From NCBI GenBank assembly GCA_013365365.1, contig JABVXU010000439.1, forward strand, positions 1-45,753: a stretch of 45,753 bases of DNA, written 5' to 3'. Below, piece after piece: positions 21,001 to 36,000 of the stretch (position 1 is the first letter of the stretch; each line of letters opens with the position of its first letter). The translations under genes and the position numbers were made by a program. The DNA is from Cruorifilaria tuberocauda (taxonomy: Eukaryota > Nematoda > Chromadorea > Rhabditida > Onchocercidae). Below the pieces are notes generated by a model, which worked only from the letters and a program-made list of their open reading frames with translations, ran no database searches and was not told where the DNA came from.

Positions 21001-24000
21001 TGCACGTACCCATGCAGCCAATGGTGCTGCTGCTGCTGATGCCCGTTTCGCATTCTGTAAATTAAAATTTATAAGTAACCAACTAATTAGATGATAAATG
21101 AAATTAGCTCATCTATAAGCAATTTATTTTGCAAAAATTTATCATCGAAACTAGAAGTGAATAGAAACTTCAACAAATTACAAACTCAAATAGCTCAAGC
21201 AGTAAACTTATCTAAATGATGCGAGAAAATGAATAATAGGAAAAATGCAATGCTTCTTTGAAAATTTATCTACTCATCCACAGAGAAAAGGAAGGAATCC
21301 TCGAGAAAGACTCCATAAAAATATAAAATTTTACTCTATGTTTATCATCTGCTCATTGCTGTAAGTTAAAAAGGAATGAATTTCTCTGAAATGCAAACCA
21401 CGATATACAATAAACTTAATCTATTAAATTAAAAATAGTTAAATAAACTAGATCTTGCTTCAGACAGAATTCTTAAAATCTGACCTTCTATATCACAAAA
21501 AAAATTATGGAAATATCCAAAACCGCCAACCTTTGGATCAAACGATGATTGTTTGTTTTTTACAAGGGCAGAAACCTTTTTGTTAACATCAGGTGAAATT
21601 CTTCGAGCATCGAAATTAATAATTTCATCTTTAACTCCATTTCTCGCCAAAAACCTACATTAAGATAGAATTAAATTAATGAAGATAAATATAAAGGATA
21701 AAGGAGGCTCAAACTAAAAAATTTGAAACCGACTTTCAAGATCATAAGATGAAAACAATTTAAATAATTCTTCACTTCCATCAAAAAGAAGAAAGAATTT
21801 TGTTGAGAAGAATCTCTCACTCACTTTCTCATAGCTTCCCACGATGTGTCAAAAATACCCATAAATAACAATACAGCTTGTAAAATATCTCGGATTGCTT
21901 CCGGTGGAGCACGAAGACTTCGAATTTCAGATAAGCTCTCCGATTTAATTGAACCAACTGCTTCGCGAGCTTCACGTAACATAGGTTCCACCTGGCAAAC
22001 GGAATTTAAATCTGATGTGCCTCTTTTTTTAATGCTGCCTGGCACTGATTCATTTAGTTAAACAAGGTAAATTTTCTCTGGATTGCACTGACTGAAAGCA
22101 GCTTTTTAGAATAAAAATAATTACCTCACGTAATTGTTCATCGATCAAACCTTTTTGTTTTTCAATCCTTTCATTTTCTTTCGCGGTTGCTAATTTAAGT
22201 TTCTCCATGTCTGATCGTTGATAATTTGTATCCTCAAAAATTTTTAATTCAATAAAATACCCAAAATAAAAAAGTGAAACTTTACGATATTAAGTAATAT
22301 TCGGTTAAATTTATTCAGGCAAAGTTTTAAAAAATAAGAAATTCATTTTGGCGATTTTATGAATGTCGTGTGAGATCAATGTCGTTGCACGCAGTAAATT
22401 CTAAACAAACCGTCATGCTTTGCGATATTGCTTTCAATGCCATATCTGCATCGGTTTGTTTTTCAGCCAATAATTTACTTTTCTTGGCAGCTTTTTTTTG
22501 CATGTTGGAAACAGATTCACGCGCTTCCGTCAGTTTACTAATTCCGGCCTGGAAAAGTAGTAATAATAATGATAGTAGTAAGGAAAAAAAATTGTGTTTC
22601 TGCGTGATATTAGAAAATATATGATTCCAGGACAAAAAGCTAGAATATTGAATTTTAACTGTGCCCAGCAAAAACATGAAAAATATTGTCTTTAAAATAT
22701 GAAAAATCAATACCTTTAACCTGCTAGATCGTGTATCGATAGCGGTTCGTTTTTTATTAAAAATACGAACATAGTTTTCAATGAATCGAACATATTTTGC
22801 TGGTGGAGCTATTTCGGATGGGCACTGGTGATAGATTTGTCCAAAAGCTATTACAATATCATTTGGTGCTTTGACATTATGTCGCGATAAAATTAACTCC
22901 GGTAACTATAATCAGTTAATAATCACCAATACAATTTTCATTTTTTTAAAAGTTTCACAAATTTTTCACGGACAACAACGTTTTTCAAACTAATGTTCCA
23001 TTAAACAAAATAATCTATTATAAAAATATGGATGATCGTTTATATAAAATTTCTTCTAAAATCTTAGTCAAGATGTATCTATTTAATTTACTTTAAGACA
23101 CTAAACTTTATTATGAATAACCTGTGATAAAGTATTCTTATTCCATGTTTCATTCCAAATGATCGAACATTCCTTATATAATGATGGATTTGATGAGCAT
23201 TTTATGGAGAAATCTGCATCATCAACATTTAAAATGAGGATGATATGCAAGTTTGCTTTTACTTCTGAAAGAAGAATTTCTAAATATGCCAGTATTGACA
23301 AAAGTGACCACTTCAAAAATACTTTTTCCAATCTAGATGTGTTAATTACGACTTCAACGCAAATCTGCCTTCTATGGACATTTTGACAGCTGTTCAAATT
23401 ATTTCTATTCCTTACGTTCGAAATATATTTATTTCAACAGTAATACATCTTTGCACCAGACTTTCAAAAATACAAAATTTTGCAAGAAAAATAAGGAAGG
23501 AAAGAAAACAATACAGAACACTTACTCATAACAAAATAAGAATATAAGTCGCCCTGGAATGCATCTTGAGAGGCTTGTTCACGTAAGCTTACCAAAAAGC
23601 TATCAAATTCTTGTACACTAAATATTCCAGGAAGATCACCAGATGACAACAATGAATTTATCGATTGAAGAAATGCATCGTGTAGTAGCTGATAATCCTC
23701 AACAATGTAGACAACATGTTTACCGTTTATTGCTGCATCCTGAATGACCTGCAAAATATTCGGAATTGCTAACGTCAGCTCAATTGATAATACGGTTACC
23801 GCTCAGATCGACTGCAACTATACCGTTTTTAAATCATTTCTGAACTGTTTAATTCCATAAAATGGTGTCAACTTAGGCGAGAACACAGGCATTTGATGCA
23901 TGTTGGCAACAAGCGATGCAGCCTCACGTCTTCCCATACCAGCTCTTCCAGCTAATAGCAGTGAACCTCTTGAAAACCAACAAATCAATTAAAGACTGGA

Positions 24001-27000
24001 CATATTGTTTCAAAAAAAGAAAAAATTATTTATATATCATTAACCAAAAGATCAGTTTGTAATTTAACCAACTTTTTCTTGGAAAATACTTAAATCCAAA
24101 CTCAACTCAACCAGAAAAATTAAAGAAATGACAAAGAAACATATCGGGTGCAGTGATGACTCGATCAATCTGAGAGCATAACTTGACAAATTCATCAAAA
24201 AGTGGCATTTTGAAATTTGCTATTTCGAATTCTGAAAATTAATATATTTAAAAGTTAAAAACAATAGACTGATATAATTTGAAATTTATTAAATTAATGT
24301 AGCTACCAGATTAATTGTGCTTAATCAATCACCGTGTAAACATGGCACTATTAAGATCACATAAAACTTATCATATCGATTAACTGCTTGTTGCAAAAGT
24401 TTGGCGTACTGTTCACGTGATACCATCGACAATGGCGTGCCTTTCAACATTGTTGTTGAAACAGCTCCTCGAAGTGATATGTATAAATTGTCTGAAAACG
24501 GAATTTTGATTTTAATTCATTATTTACTGTGATATTTTTGTTTTAAATTGTAAACTACTTCCAATTCATAAATCAAAAATTATCCGGAAATTTCGTACAG
24601 ATATTCTTTGGGTAACTTACTGAAGATTACCAGTCAAAATCCAAAATCAATATCCAAGTAAAAAACTCAGGAATTTAAAAATCAAAGCTGAATTTTCACC
24701 TTCATCATTGTGTACTGCAGCTAATGACAAATTATTGTTAATAATATCTTCGAATCTGCAAAATTAATGCATAGTTTTTCTTTAAAAGTTTCTTCCCCTA
24801 CACTAACTACATCTTATCAACATAAATAGATTATTGTCAAATATGCAATAGAACTGTACATATTGTCTTCAACATAAATTACTACCATAACATTCGTCAT
24901 TAAAAAATTTGAACAATCTAAATATTTGAAGTAATATTATCTGATTGTTCTGAATTTCCTTAAGAATAAACTATTTACACTTGTTTATGTTCATTATTTA
25001 TCAAGCGATCCTTGAAAATTCGTCGACATTCATACAACATTGAACATAAAAATTTTTCGCCAGCATTGGTACCTGGAAATTTCAAAACTAAACTGTAATT
25101 CTTCGCTTAAAAATAATCATTATTTTCTCATTTGCAAAGGTAGAAGATCTGGAAAAAAACGTGATAACAGTGTCGGATTTTCAGACAACACTTTTAACAC
25201 CGTGAAGTACAAAAACTTCAGTACAAAAACTTCTTTTAATGATCAGGGTGACGAAAAACAGTAATACTTGCAACTATTACTAGAATTCGAGAACTGCTGG
25301 AAGACAAAAGTAAAAGTGTTTAAATGTTTTTATTTATTGTGCAACAAAAAGTAAGAACCAGAAAGGAGTTGCCAGCCTTTTTAATGTCATCGATATGAAA
25401 CAAAGCATAAAAATTACCAGTAAGATCGTATCTTGTAAGAGTAAATACCCAATTTGACAAATCCTTCAACGTGAACACATAATGTGCGTTGTCAGTTGGT
25501 TTGAATGCATTTCTCATGTCATTAAACAGGTGCACCATGATGCTTGCCAAGTCATTTAATCGGTGCCTCAATGGATCGTTTGAGTCCTGAAAATATTATT
25601 ACTGGAAAAATTGTTTATAAAACTACTACCTAGCGGCCTTTCAATTATTTACTGCATTAAAGAATTATATCTCATTTGTTAGTTATAATTATATGGAAAT
25701 TTTTAAAGACAAAATAATGCGATGATATTTAATGAAGGAAACCTTCATTAAAAATGTTAGAAATGAAGAGCAGATAGTGATAAGCTCTTCCTTCGTAGGA
25801 TATTCAACCGTACAGATTCTAAGCAAAGAAATAAAACGTGTTGGTAGCAGATAATGACCCTCATCATTAGCCAGCGTTATCGATAATACTAACTGAAAAT
25901 AACAATCTGACTTAATGAGCCTTTAAGTGCTCATTTGAAAATATTACCAAATAACCATATTACCAAAATGCATTTATACGGTTCTTTTGCCAGCTGAATT
26001 ATTAGGAATATTTTATGTCAATAACTGCAATTGACAAATAAACTTAAGGATCTTCATCAAAGATTATATGAATTTCGTTGATTGGAATTTTATTAATCCA
26101 AAGTTTGCATTATTGATAATTACATTAAAATATCAGTCAGTCGTCATCAATACACTTAAGCCAGCAGTATATTCATAAAAAGATCTATATTTTTAAATAA
26201 TCCGACCAATTTAAACAATTGTAATTGCACAAAAAAATGTCGCGCAAAGTGCCGACTTTTTTGAAAAAGTTTTAACTTTTAGAAAATTTTTAGGAAACAA
26301 ACTTGAATATTTTCCAGGGAAATCCATTCTAATCTTTCATTATAATATCCTTCATATGTGAGAATCTGTTGCAAAAAAGCGATTATTTCACAAGTACCCC
26401 ATTTGTCCGGCTTTACAACATTAATTGCCTTTATATAAAAGACCAAATTTTGCTTCTCCTTAGGTTTAAGCACTCTTCCAGATGCACTGCTAATTTGTAC
26501 ACAGTATTGGTGCAATAAATCTAGCACTTGCTGAGATCTGAAATTTGCCGAATATATGAAAAAGTTCACATTATTCACATTATAAAATGAATCAAATCCT
26601 CCTAGTTTTTATTTTAATGTCAATGTGGAATCATTTCGCAGATAAAAAAATTATCGTTACTCTGATTAGAAAATATTTACATTAAAGAAAAATCAACCTA
26701 CCCTGTTTGAGCACTGCAATGAAGTATAGCCAGTTGACTGTTTGAATCCAATTCTAAACAATGCCGTAACAAGCTTTCTTTCCCACAACCATCAGGACCA
26801 CATATTATGAAAGGTTGTCTGTTACGATTATTCAGCCACGAGCAAATCTATAAATTTGCAGTTTTTGACACTCAAAATTTACCTTAATATTTAAACATTT
26901 CTTCATACGCTTTATTCAATGCAAACATTAAGCAATTTGAATTCTAAACTCTATTGAAAATTTTGTTAAATGAAATGTCAACTTACAATATCACGATTAG

Positions 27001-30000
27001 CTTGAGCATTAGCAGTTAATATGTAAGGACACCGCTCTAGATTTAGTAATTGGTCATTCTTATTTGCCATACTCATATCATCTGTATAAGTCAACAATGA
27101 TCTGGCTCGCTTATCATAATAAACATTTCCAGGATTTTGCTTATCCGGTAAGCTTACTTCATTGAACACAATCTAGGAAAATGGATAAATGAAGTACTTT
27201 TTCCTGCATATTCTGCTACAAATTAAGATCATTATGTAATTTTGACAAGTTATAAGTCTAAAACTCAAAATCTCGATCTTCCATTTTAATTTCAAAATAC
27301 AAAACGCAACACAAATTTGCGAACTTCAGTAGCGAACTGATTTCGGGATTTCGATCTGAGGTTTGGAGCTAATCCACGATACAATGCTACCAGAAATTCG
27401 TCATATGATATTACACCTTTCAAATGACTCAATGCATTTTTTACTGCACTAGTTTTACTAATATTGATTTCAATGTCTCCTTTTGTCCAAATCCAATCCA
27501 GGCATCTGAAACTTTTAAGGATTTTGTAGAAGTATTATTTTACAGGTGCATTTTGTAGGTTCTTTTTCCTGCTAAGTCATAGTCTAGAAACAGCTAAAGA
27601 AACTCCAAATATCAACTTGTATAAATTATCGCATATCCAACTGGGCATATCTGGATGATCATTATATTTTTCAAGCCAATTATTAATGAGCTCCTGAACA
27701 CCCATATCCTCTTCACTGCAATAAGAAAATAAGCATAATTTGCATAGAGAATAAATTTATTTGTTCGTGCCTGAAATGATTTAATCAAACTGTTTATCAT
27801 TTGTACTATTATAATAAGAAAATGTTCCGCAGATCACAGAAACTGAACCTGACAAGTATTATGCCCATCCGAGATATCGTTGCTGGGGATGCATTGCGAA
27901 GACTATCTGTTTCAAAAATGAAATTAACATTAGACCCAAATTGAATTCTCTCACCAGATGGCATTGTAAGCTGCAAATAATCAAATATAAATTTTGACGC
28001 AAAAATCTAGATAATAATTCTATTTAAATATTTTATTGATCTATTTTATGAAAGGAGTATACGAAATTCAAACCATATTGCCAATAACTTTTTTATAATT
28101 GAAAACTAGTTTACCAGGCGATTATCATCAAGTACTGAATTGAGAGCTTCAATCCATTCTGGATCAATATCACCGTCACAAATGATCCATGCTAATAAAC
28201 TGCTATCTTTGACAACTTCACGAGCAGCTGCTGTTAATACCCCATCAGACCATTCACGTGTATCCATATCCATGTATCCCAAAAGCTAGATTAAAAGTTA
28301 TTAAAGATGATATGGTATGAGTGACCACGATAGTTCCGGGTTCTCATAGAATTTTTGTCATCCTTAACAATTTTAGGCTTATAACGCGGTGTATTGCCTG
28401 CACAGAAATAAATAATTTACTTTTTGTTTTGCGATTGATTTTGGATTGATCCGATAAATCTTTACTGACTTATTCACAAGTGCCATGGCCTTTTGCAATA
28501 CTTTCCATATGGTTGATTTGCCCGATCCGCTCGGTCCCAACAAAATTACGCCCATTCTTTGTCGCATTTGATCATATAATTCAAATACTTTTTTCACCTA
28601 AACAAAAAGTATATTCCTATCATCACCAGCAATAATAGTCTTACTTAATCAATTTTTAAGATTTCAAGTAATATAACGCCTTTGTACCACTATAATCGAT
28701 GAAGGATCACATCTAACATCAACAGATACATCAACGATTTGGCTAAGCAAGTTGCATTTTGAAAAACTGAACCATAGTGGCTCAATTAATAAAAATAACA
28801 AAAATACCTGCGTATCGATAAGCGTAATCTTCAATTCGCTAGCAACCAGTTTCAATGGTTCTAGCAATTCCTCAATCTGAAATAATCTTTGAATATCCAA
28901 ATGTTCATATCTCTTTCTTATAAATATACTAAATATAGTAATAGTATATCAGGTAGCTTGTGTTGAAATTTATTGCGAAAAAAAGAACTATCGAAAAAGC
29001 AAACCTGCATGGTGTCCTTCTTAATATTTGAAAATATATCATCGATAAGGGTGTTGAAACGTTTAGAATCTTCAAAAGTAAGCTTTGATAATGTATTCGA
29101 AATTAATGCCTGTAAAATTTCGCTACCTGAACATTTCGAAATCGAAAAAATAGCAATTAACTTAGTAATGAAAGAAATCTATAAAAGTTTAGAAAAAGGA
29201 AAAAGTACATCAACAACCACTTGAACTTCACTTTTACCCTCACTGTTAGCGAACAAATCACCGCAACTGCGCAATACCGTTTTTAATGCCCTCAAACCCC
29301 AATCATAATGCTGCTGCGAGCTTAACATTTCCCTTAAAAAAGTTCTTAATTAAATATGTTGTTAAAAGTCTCATAAATGAAATTAATCTTTCATATTTTA
29401 CTGAAACTACGGATTTCATATTTTGCTTCTTTTTCTGAAGGACCAACAATGATAACTGTTAAAATTTTTCCTTAATTTAGCAACTAGATACGTTATTTTG
29501 ATCAAACAAAGTTTAGATGAAAAATCTATTGAATTCCGACTAGTGAGTTAAAGAATTACAAATTACAAGCTAACTTGCTCAAATTGAAGATTGATACCAG
29601 TTTCCGTGATAATTTCACTGCGTCACAAAAACCTTCTGCGCTTAAAAGTGTTTCTGCTGAAAAAATTTGTAAATAAAATCAATCTTTCAAATTTTACTGA
29701 AACGCGCTTTCATTCCTCTTAAATCTTTGATGTTTTTAATCCCATTAAGTGCTGAACAACAGTTTCTTTCAATTGTTTCATAAAAATAATTTTTGATTTT
29801 GTCTATTATCATAGGAAAATGCAATTCCTACAATCTGCTTAGAAAGTGATAACAAACCGATAAGTTCATTATCCGGAACTGACATAATAATTGGACGAAA
29901 TAACTGCTTAAGATTGTCCGGTAATTTCTGTCGTCCACCATACCCTTTACTCGCCGGATTAAGCGTTATGAATATTGCTGAATTTAAATCTACAAAGACC

Positions 30001-33000
30001 TAAAATTTGTGCATTAAGAATATAGTTTGAAGAATTTTTTATATGATTTTAGTTTTTGATAACACAGAAGAAATCCTTACGTCTCGGTCTGCTAGCATAC
30101 ATTTTCGTGATCGTGATTTTATTGCATCTTGGATGACCTGAATTTGCATCGATACAGCCGAAAGCACTGTCTGAAATTCTAATAAATGTCAAGCATTTTG
30201 TTTTTAAAATTTGCAATTTTGATTAACGAAAGTAAAGCAACCTGATCTAAACGATTAAACTCATCGAAACAGCCCCAAGCACCACACTGCACCAAACCAA
30301 TAAAAATGCGACTCATTGAATAGATATCAATTCCTTCGTCACAATTAAATACTAGAACTTGCCGTCCAAATAAATTTGCTAATGCCTTAAATTTTGACCG
30401 CATTAACATGGAAAAAGATTAATAAAAAGAAATGAATTAAGAGGACTACATCATTTTTGACAAATGATAATATTTTTAATTTTGTGCACTTCTATTTCAC
30501 TTGCATCAGTCATAATAATGAAACTACATGTTATCAAATAAAACTTAACAACATGTTTACCTTGACAGATTCCGTTTTTCCAGTACCTGCTGGACCATAA
30601 GGATTGCCACCAAGACCCATTGACATTGCTGAAGACCAAGCTTATTGAAATTTAAAAGAATGTGACCTTCCAATCAAGTTAGTGAAGTCCTTAGCAGCAA
30701 GTTTGAATTCTACAGCAATTAGAAAATTGTTTTCGAAATAATTAGAATAGAAAGAAATTCGAGTGACTTACCTTGTGTAAGAGTCAGGTAGCACTTATCA
30801 GTGAGAGGGGTATGAACCAATTTTGGCGCATTACCCTGAATTATGTCACAGATAATTAGTTTTTCTGAAGGAGGCAGATAACTTTGAGTCAAATTGAGCC
30901 TATCAGATCTATGATTAGGTAATAAACCTGATATTCGTAAGTGTAATCGAATCGTGTATTAATGTGCCGTATTACCACGTACTCTTTTGATTCCAGATAA
31001 AATCGTAGCTGTTTCTGCCATACCCACGATGATTTAGAACTAAAATTTGTTTCATTTTGTCATTAACAGTAGAAGAACAAATGAGATCAATAGCAATAGT
31101 TTGATTTCACGGCTAATGCAGCGAATGTTTCTGAGACAATTATACCATATGAGAGATTTGCCTTAGACAAACATGAACTAAATAATTTAATAATATGAAT
31201 AAGACACTAGAGGGCGATTTATTTAAAATAAAAATAAAGAGTTAAAACGATTTATATTATTTGTTGATCTTAAAAAGTTGGGATTTTATGCTGAATTTCT
31301 TATTTTCTTCTTAAAAAATCATCATCGATATAAAGATAAATTGATATTTAAGTAAATAAGAATCTAGTAAAATAAATACACGGATGTAACGAGTAAAAAG
31401 TGGAATACAGGAAAACATGCTTCTTACCAGGGTGAATTGTCGATTAGTTCATCGATGATACTTATATTGTGAATCACATCCATTATAAGTGCTTTTAATT
31501 TAAGCTTCAAAACTTCGTCCTTTGTTTTAGAATTAACGTAATTTGTTAATGTTTGTTTTAACTGCTTCCGGTAGCTTCTCAAATCACCTCTACCATTCAA
31601 AATTCGCTCACATCCTTCACAAAAACGAATTTGTTCCGATAAACATAGAACCTAAGGCTTCCTTTTTTAAAATGTTTGATTGTAAGGTTGTTATACAATC
31701 AGTAGGGGAGTTAAAAAAAAAAACCTGCGAGGGATATTTTCCAGGGTCAGGCGATGGATCAGTTACACAGCTTGAGATTAATTTTCGTATTGTATTCTTC
31801 ATTTCATTAGATAGTTCTTGCAACCATTTCTGAAACTTCTTACTAAAAATGCTAAATTCTTGTATTTCTTCTACATTTGCTTGAGAAATAAAAAGTTTAC
31901 TTCCGCTTCAGAGACAATTCTGACTGGTTTTGACAGCTGCACAATTTCGCCATCACTTGAAACCATTGCAGTTATCGTTTCACCATTATCACCAAACATA
32001 ACTTTATGGATTCCCTGCCAAATTTGAATATTGAGGATGAAATTCTGGACTTTAAAAGACTGAATATTTTTAGGAAAAAAGAAAATCGTTAAACCTTGTT
32101 GAATGCTACTATAATTCAGACTAATTACAATTGGATATCAATTAGTTGCAATCACGCACGTTGGTTCTAATACTGATATGACAGGTTGCAAATATTCTAT
32201 GATGTACTTGATCCTCCAATCTATTTGCGTATAATTGATTAATAAGTTGGATTATAGATTTAAAGTTACTTTTGCATTAATTTAATTACCTTCTTTGGAA
32301 CATACCTGAAAAAGTTTCTTGAGATGTGCTTGGATTACTGTTGTATTCATTAACTGACCCAACATTTCTAGCAAATCGTCATCACCCAAAAAATAAAACC
32401 TAGGGAAAGCATTTCGTTTTTCCTGAAATCATCAGAAAATACTTCTCGAAATGATCAGGGACAGTTTATATTAGAAAGATATGAATGATTGTCTAATTGT
32501 AGTAGGAACCTCAAGGAACTGATTTAATGCTTTTTGACAGCGATTAAGTTGATCGATGATTTGTTCTAGCGTGCGCTTCAAAGAACCTCGTGTACTCAAA
32601 CTAATGATGCGAGGATCATTAACCACATCTATAAATTGTCCACTGTGTATCACTTCGAAATTTTGTTCAAACCTAATTTCATACTTAAATCCAGTAATTA
32701 CTAGATGCACTTACTCGTTTCGCTTTTTTTGTAAACTTAACATCTACCAAACAAATTTTTTCCCTAATTTTTCGAATCAATTTCTCAGTTTTTATGATTT
32801 TTAGGGTTAATTCATCACTGACTGAAAATAAATTAAACGATAATGAGGGATGATCACAATTGTTTTAGCTGTGTAAATATTCATGATAAATGATTAAAAC
32901 CATTTAAGACGACACGAAATTCGACATCAACTCGATTAAAACGAGATGCCTCAGATGGAAGAGAACCACGTCCAAAGATTGGCTCCAAATAAATCCATTT

Positions 33001-36000
33001 ACGCTGTATTTCATTCATCCATTGTATATATTGTTCAGTATCAGCTAATCTAAATTAAAAAAGTTTTCATCTAAGTTTGGAATAAGTCAATTTCCTGTCT
33101 TTGAAAGGAATATATATATATATATACAGTTGAAAGCACATTACTATGCGAAAAATTTACAAAAGTATGTACCGTTTTTCCCAAATTGAAGTTTTATCCG
33201 TGAATTGGGCATAATATGACGAATTTTTAAGTGATTGCAGCAAAGCCTCACTATCTTTTACCTGAATAATGCACTAATGAATTTTGACAATTCTACCACA
33301 TAATAAATAAAAATGTACTAGAAATATGATGTTTCAGTTAAAAAGCATATTTCTGACAAGGTTGCTTGATTAGAATAAAAATCTCTGTAACACAGTGGAT
33401 ATGATATAACTCCGAGCGCCGCTAGAATTTGATTGCAAGGATTAATATATTTGTATTTTGTTCCTTTTGGTTGAAAAGAGAATACTAAAACTTCTATTAC
33501 ATGGATGCAAGGGAAATACCGAATTTAATGCATCTTTCCAGCCTTTGATTATTTTCACCACCGTTCCATTCGAGTGTTTGTAGTCAGTTAGAACAAATTC
33601 TGCCTAAATTTCAAAAATACAATGAATAAAACTCTTGAACTTAATGAAGGATGCAGTGGCGCTAACAGCTATCATGAATAAGCCGAAATAAACCCTAGGC
33701 AGTGTTTTACTGAATCAACTGTTAATTTCACCTCGACTTAAGCAACATTCACAAAGCACTGCATCCTTTCATTAGACATGAGAATTTTTTTTTATATCTT
33801 GACGCTCCCTTCGATGAATTCAAAAAATATTTTATTCTTGAACTCAAAGAGCTAATTTTAGTTGTTCAAAACTTAAACTTTCACTTTAAACTAACTTGTT
33901 TTTTATTTGTGCCGTTGTTAAATTTAAATGGTACATTTTCTGCTTCGTAGACAATAAACATATTTGTTTGCTTTACATATTTTAATATAAAAGCAATGTT
34001 AATTGCGAAATAATGTTACTCCTTTGTTAAAGTTATTCTTAAATGAAAATTGAATGATTCTGACTCAATATCTTCGAATGAAAGCTAAAATGGAAACAAT
34101 AGTTAATGCTTGTGAAACAAGTAGACGAACCTGTTCAGCCCAAAGTTCAAGCTCCTGAATGGCTTCACGGATAGTAATTTCTCCTTGGGCCCGCTCATTC
34201 AGATTTTTCAAAGCTTCCAAATTCTCACCGATCTTCTTGTGAACATTCAGAAAATCACCAAAGCGCAAATGTTCCAATGTTGTACCTTTTGGCATACCCA
34301 ATATTCGAAATAGCGTTAGCCAATGATCACTGCTTAAGATTTCACCTCGGCAGTATTTCAAACTGGTACTCATTTCCTATGATAGGATAAATTAACAATT
34401 TACTTTGAATAGTTTATTTCATCTGGTACTCAACGAATACAAGCGTTTGTATGGAATTAACACCGAAATTCCTATTTTCAATTTTGAATTCCAACAATCT
34501 TATCAAAATCCAAAAATTTCGCTAAAATGCTAGGGATTTTCACTGTGTAGCTTGCACTTATCTATCATTATTATTTGTTTTAATAATATCCTTCTACAAC
34601 TCCCGTAAAAATTGGGGTAATGAAATATTGCTGAATAGCTTTCAAGCAATACTAGAAAATGAATAATGAAAAGATGCTGTAGTGATTAATAAGGAATAAG
34701 GAGATTAACAGAGTTTCTGTTAGATTAAATAGTGTCGCATTTAGAGCAAAGAATTATTACTTAACAGAAATTTAAAAACTTCACGAATTTTTGGCGGATA
34801 ATCAATATTTTTACCTTGAATTGATCAATCTCCTTGCGTAAACGAACAGTAATATGTGTAGTTGGCAAACTTTTCAATTTTTCGTCCCACTCATGTAAAT
34901 ATTCATCAAAACGATATGTTTTTGACCTGAAAATTTCTATAAAATCATGAAAATGAAATTATTTTAGTCACAACTTTTACAAATGATCATTTTATGTAGG
35001 AAATTTATTTTCATGACGTAAGACGAACTTATGAACATAAGCTCTAATTAAGAATAGGCAATTAATCAATAGTTCCTGAATAATGATAATCTTAGTGACG
35101 GTAATAAATAATACTGATACTTGCCTAAATAAAATCCATTCTTCATCAGCCATTTCTTGCAAACCAACATTAAATTGTTCATACAATAACCAGTTATTTT
35201 CACAATTTTCAAGATCACTTGCCATTTCATCAAAAAGCGGTATTTCTGTTTTTTCAATACCAAACTGTTCACACTCGGTCCTGAATATCTTTAACAAGAT
35301 ATGGTGCTTTCAATAATCCTAGAAGTCTTTAAGAATCTCTAGATTACTAATATTTGATTTTTTTTTCCTAATAGAGAAATGGCCTGAGATATTTTAACTA
35401 ATGATTCAGTATCTATCATCACCGAGACAAGGCTATAGATCTTTTTCACTCCTAACTTTTATCATATACTGATTTGTCTTTATTCCATTCCATCGCTAAA
35501 AGTGCATTAACTAAAATTGGTGCAAAAATATTCTTGATTTGATTTTAGCATACAATAAAGCATCTCGTTTTTGTTGCAACTCATTGAATTCATCACGTTT
35601 TTCCTTGATGAATTGTATGGCTCCAAGTATAGCATTCCTGTCATCGTTTAGAAGATCATTTTTGGGTTTGAATTGGTTCCAGCGAACGAATAATTTTTCA
35701 AGATCATCAGTTAATGACTTCAAACGTGCACCAACATTTGATTTCAGTGTTTCAACCTGCAATCAGAAAAAAATGCTTGGTTGATTTGATCAATTAGCAA
35801 GAAACAACGACTATTTGGTTGTTATCACACGATTACACTAGTAACTTTTAATTATAAATGTGAGCGAAATATTAAGCTCGCTGATTCCAATACACACTTA
35901 CATTAAAAATTCAAAGGTTTGAATCGCCAATCATTTAGTGAAAAACAAAATTACTGATAAACCGCTAAGCAAACATTTGAAAATTTACTTCCTAATTTTG

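Noticed and set aside
29575..29656. Apparent frameshift in dynein exon 39 (run of T on the coding strand)
   Set aside because: On recounting, the run has five bases and the frame ([14 protein letters not shown]) is intact.
31543..31833. Plus-strand open frame opposite the dynein linker
   Set aside because: It is antisense to conserved dynein exons 31-32; the conservation is explained by the minus strand.
32684..32714. A 31-nt intron joining 32715 to 32683
   Set aside because: Too short for spliceosomal removal, and it inserts about 54 residues not present in the vertebrate protein; the join from 32901 to 32628 aligns without a gap.
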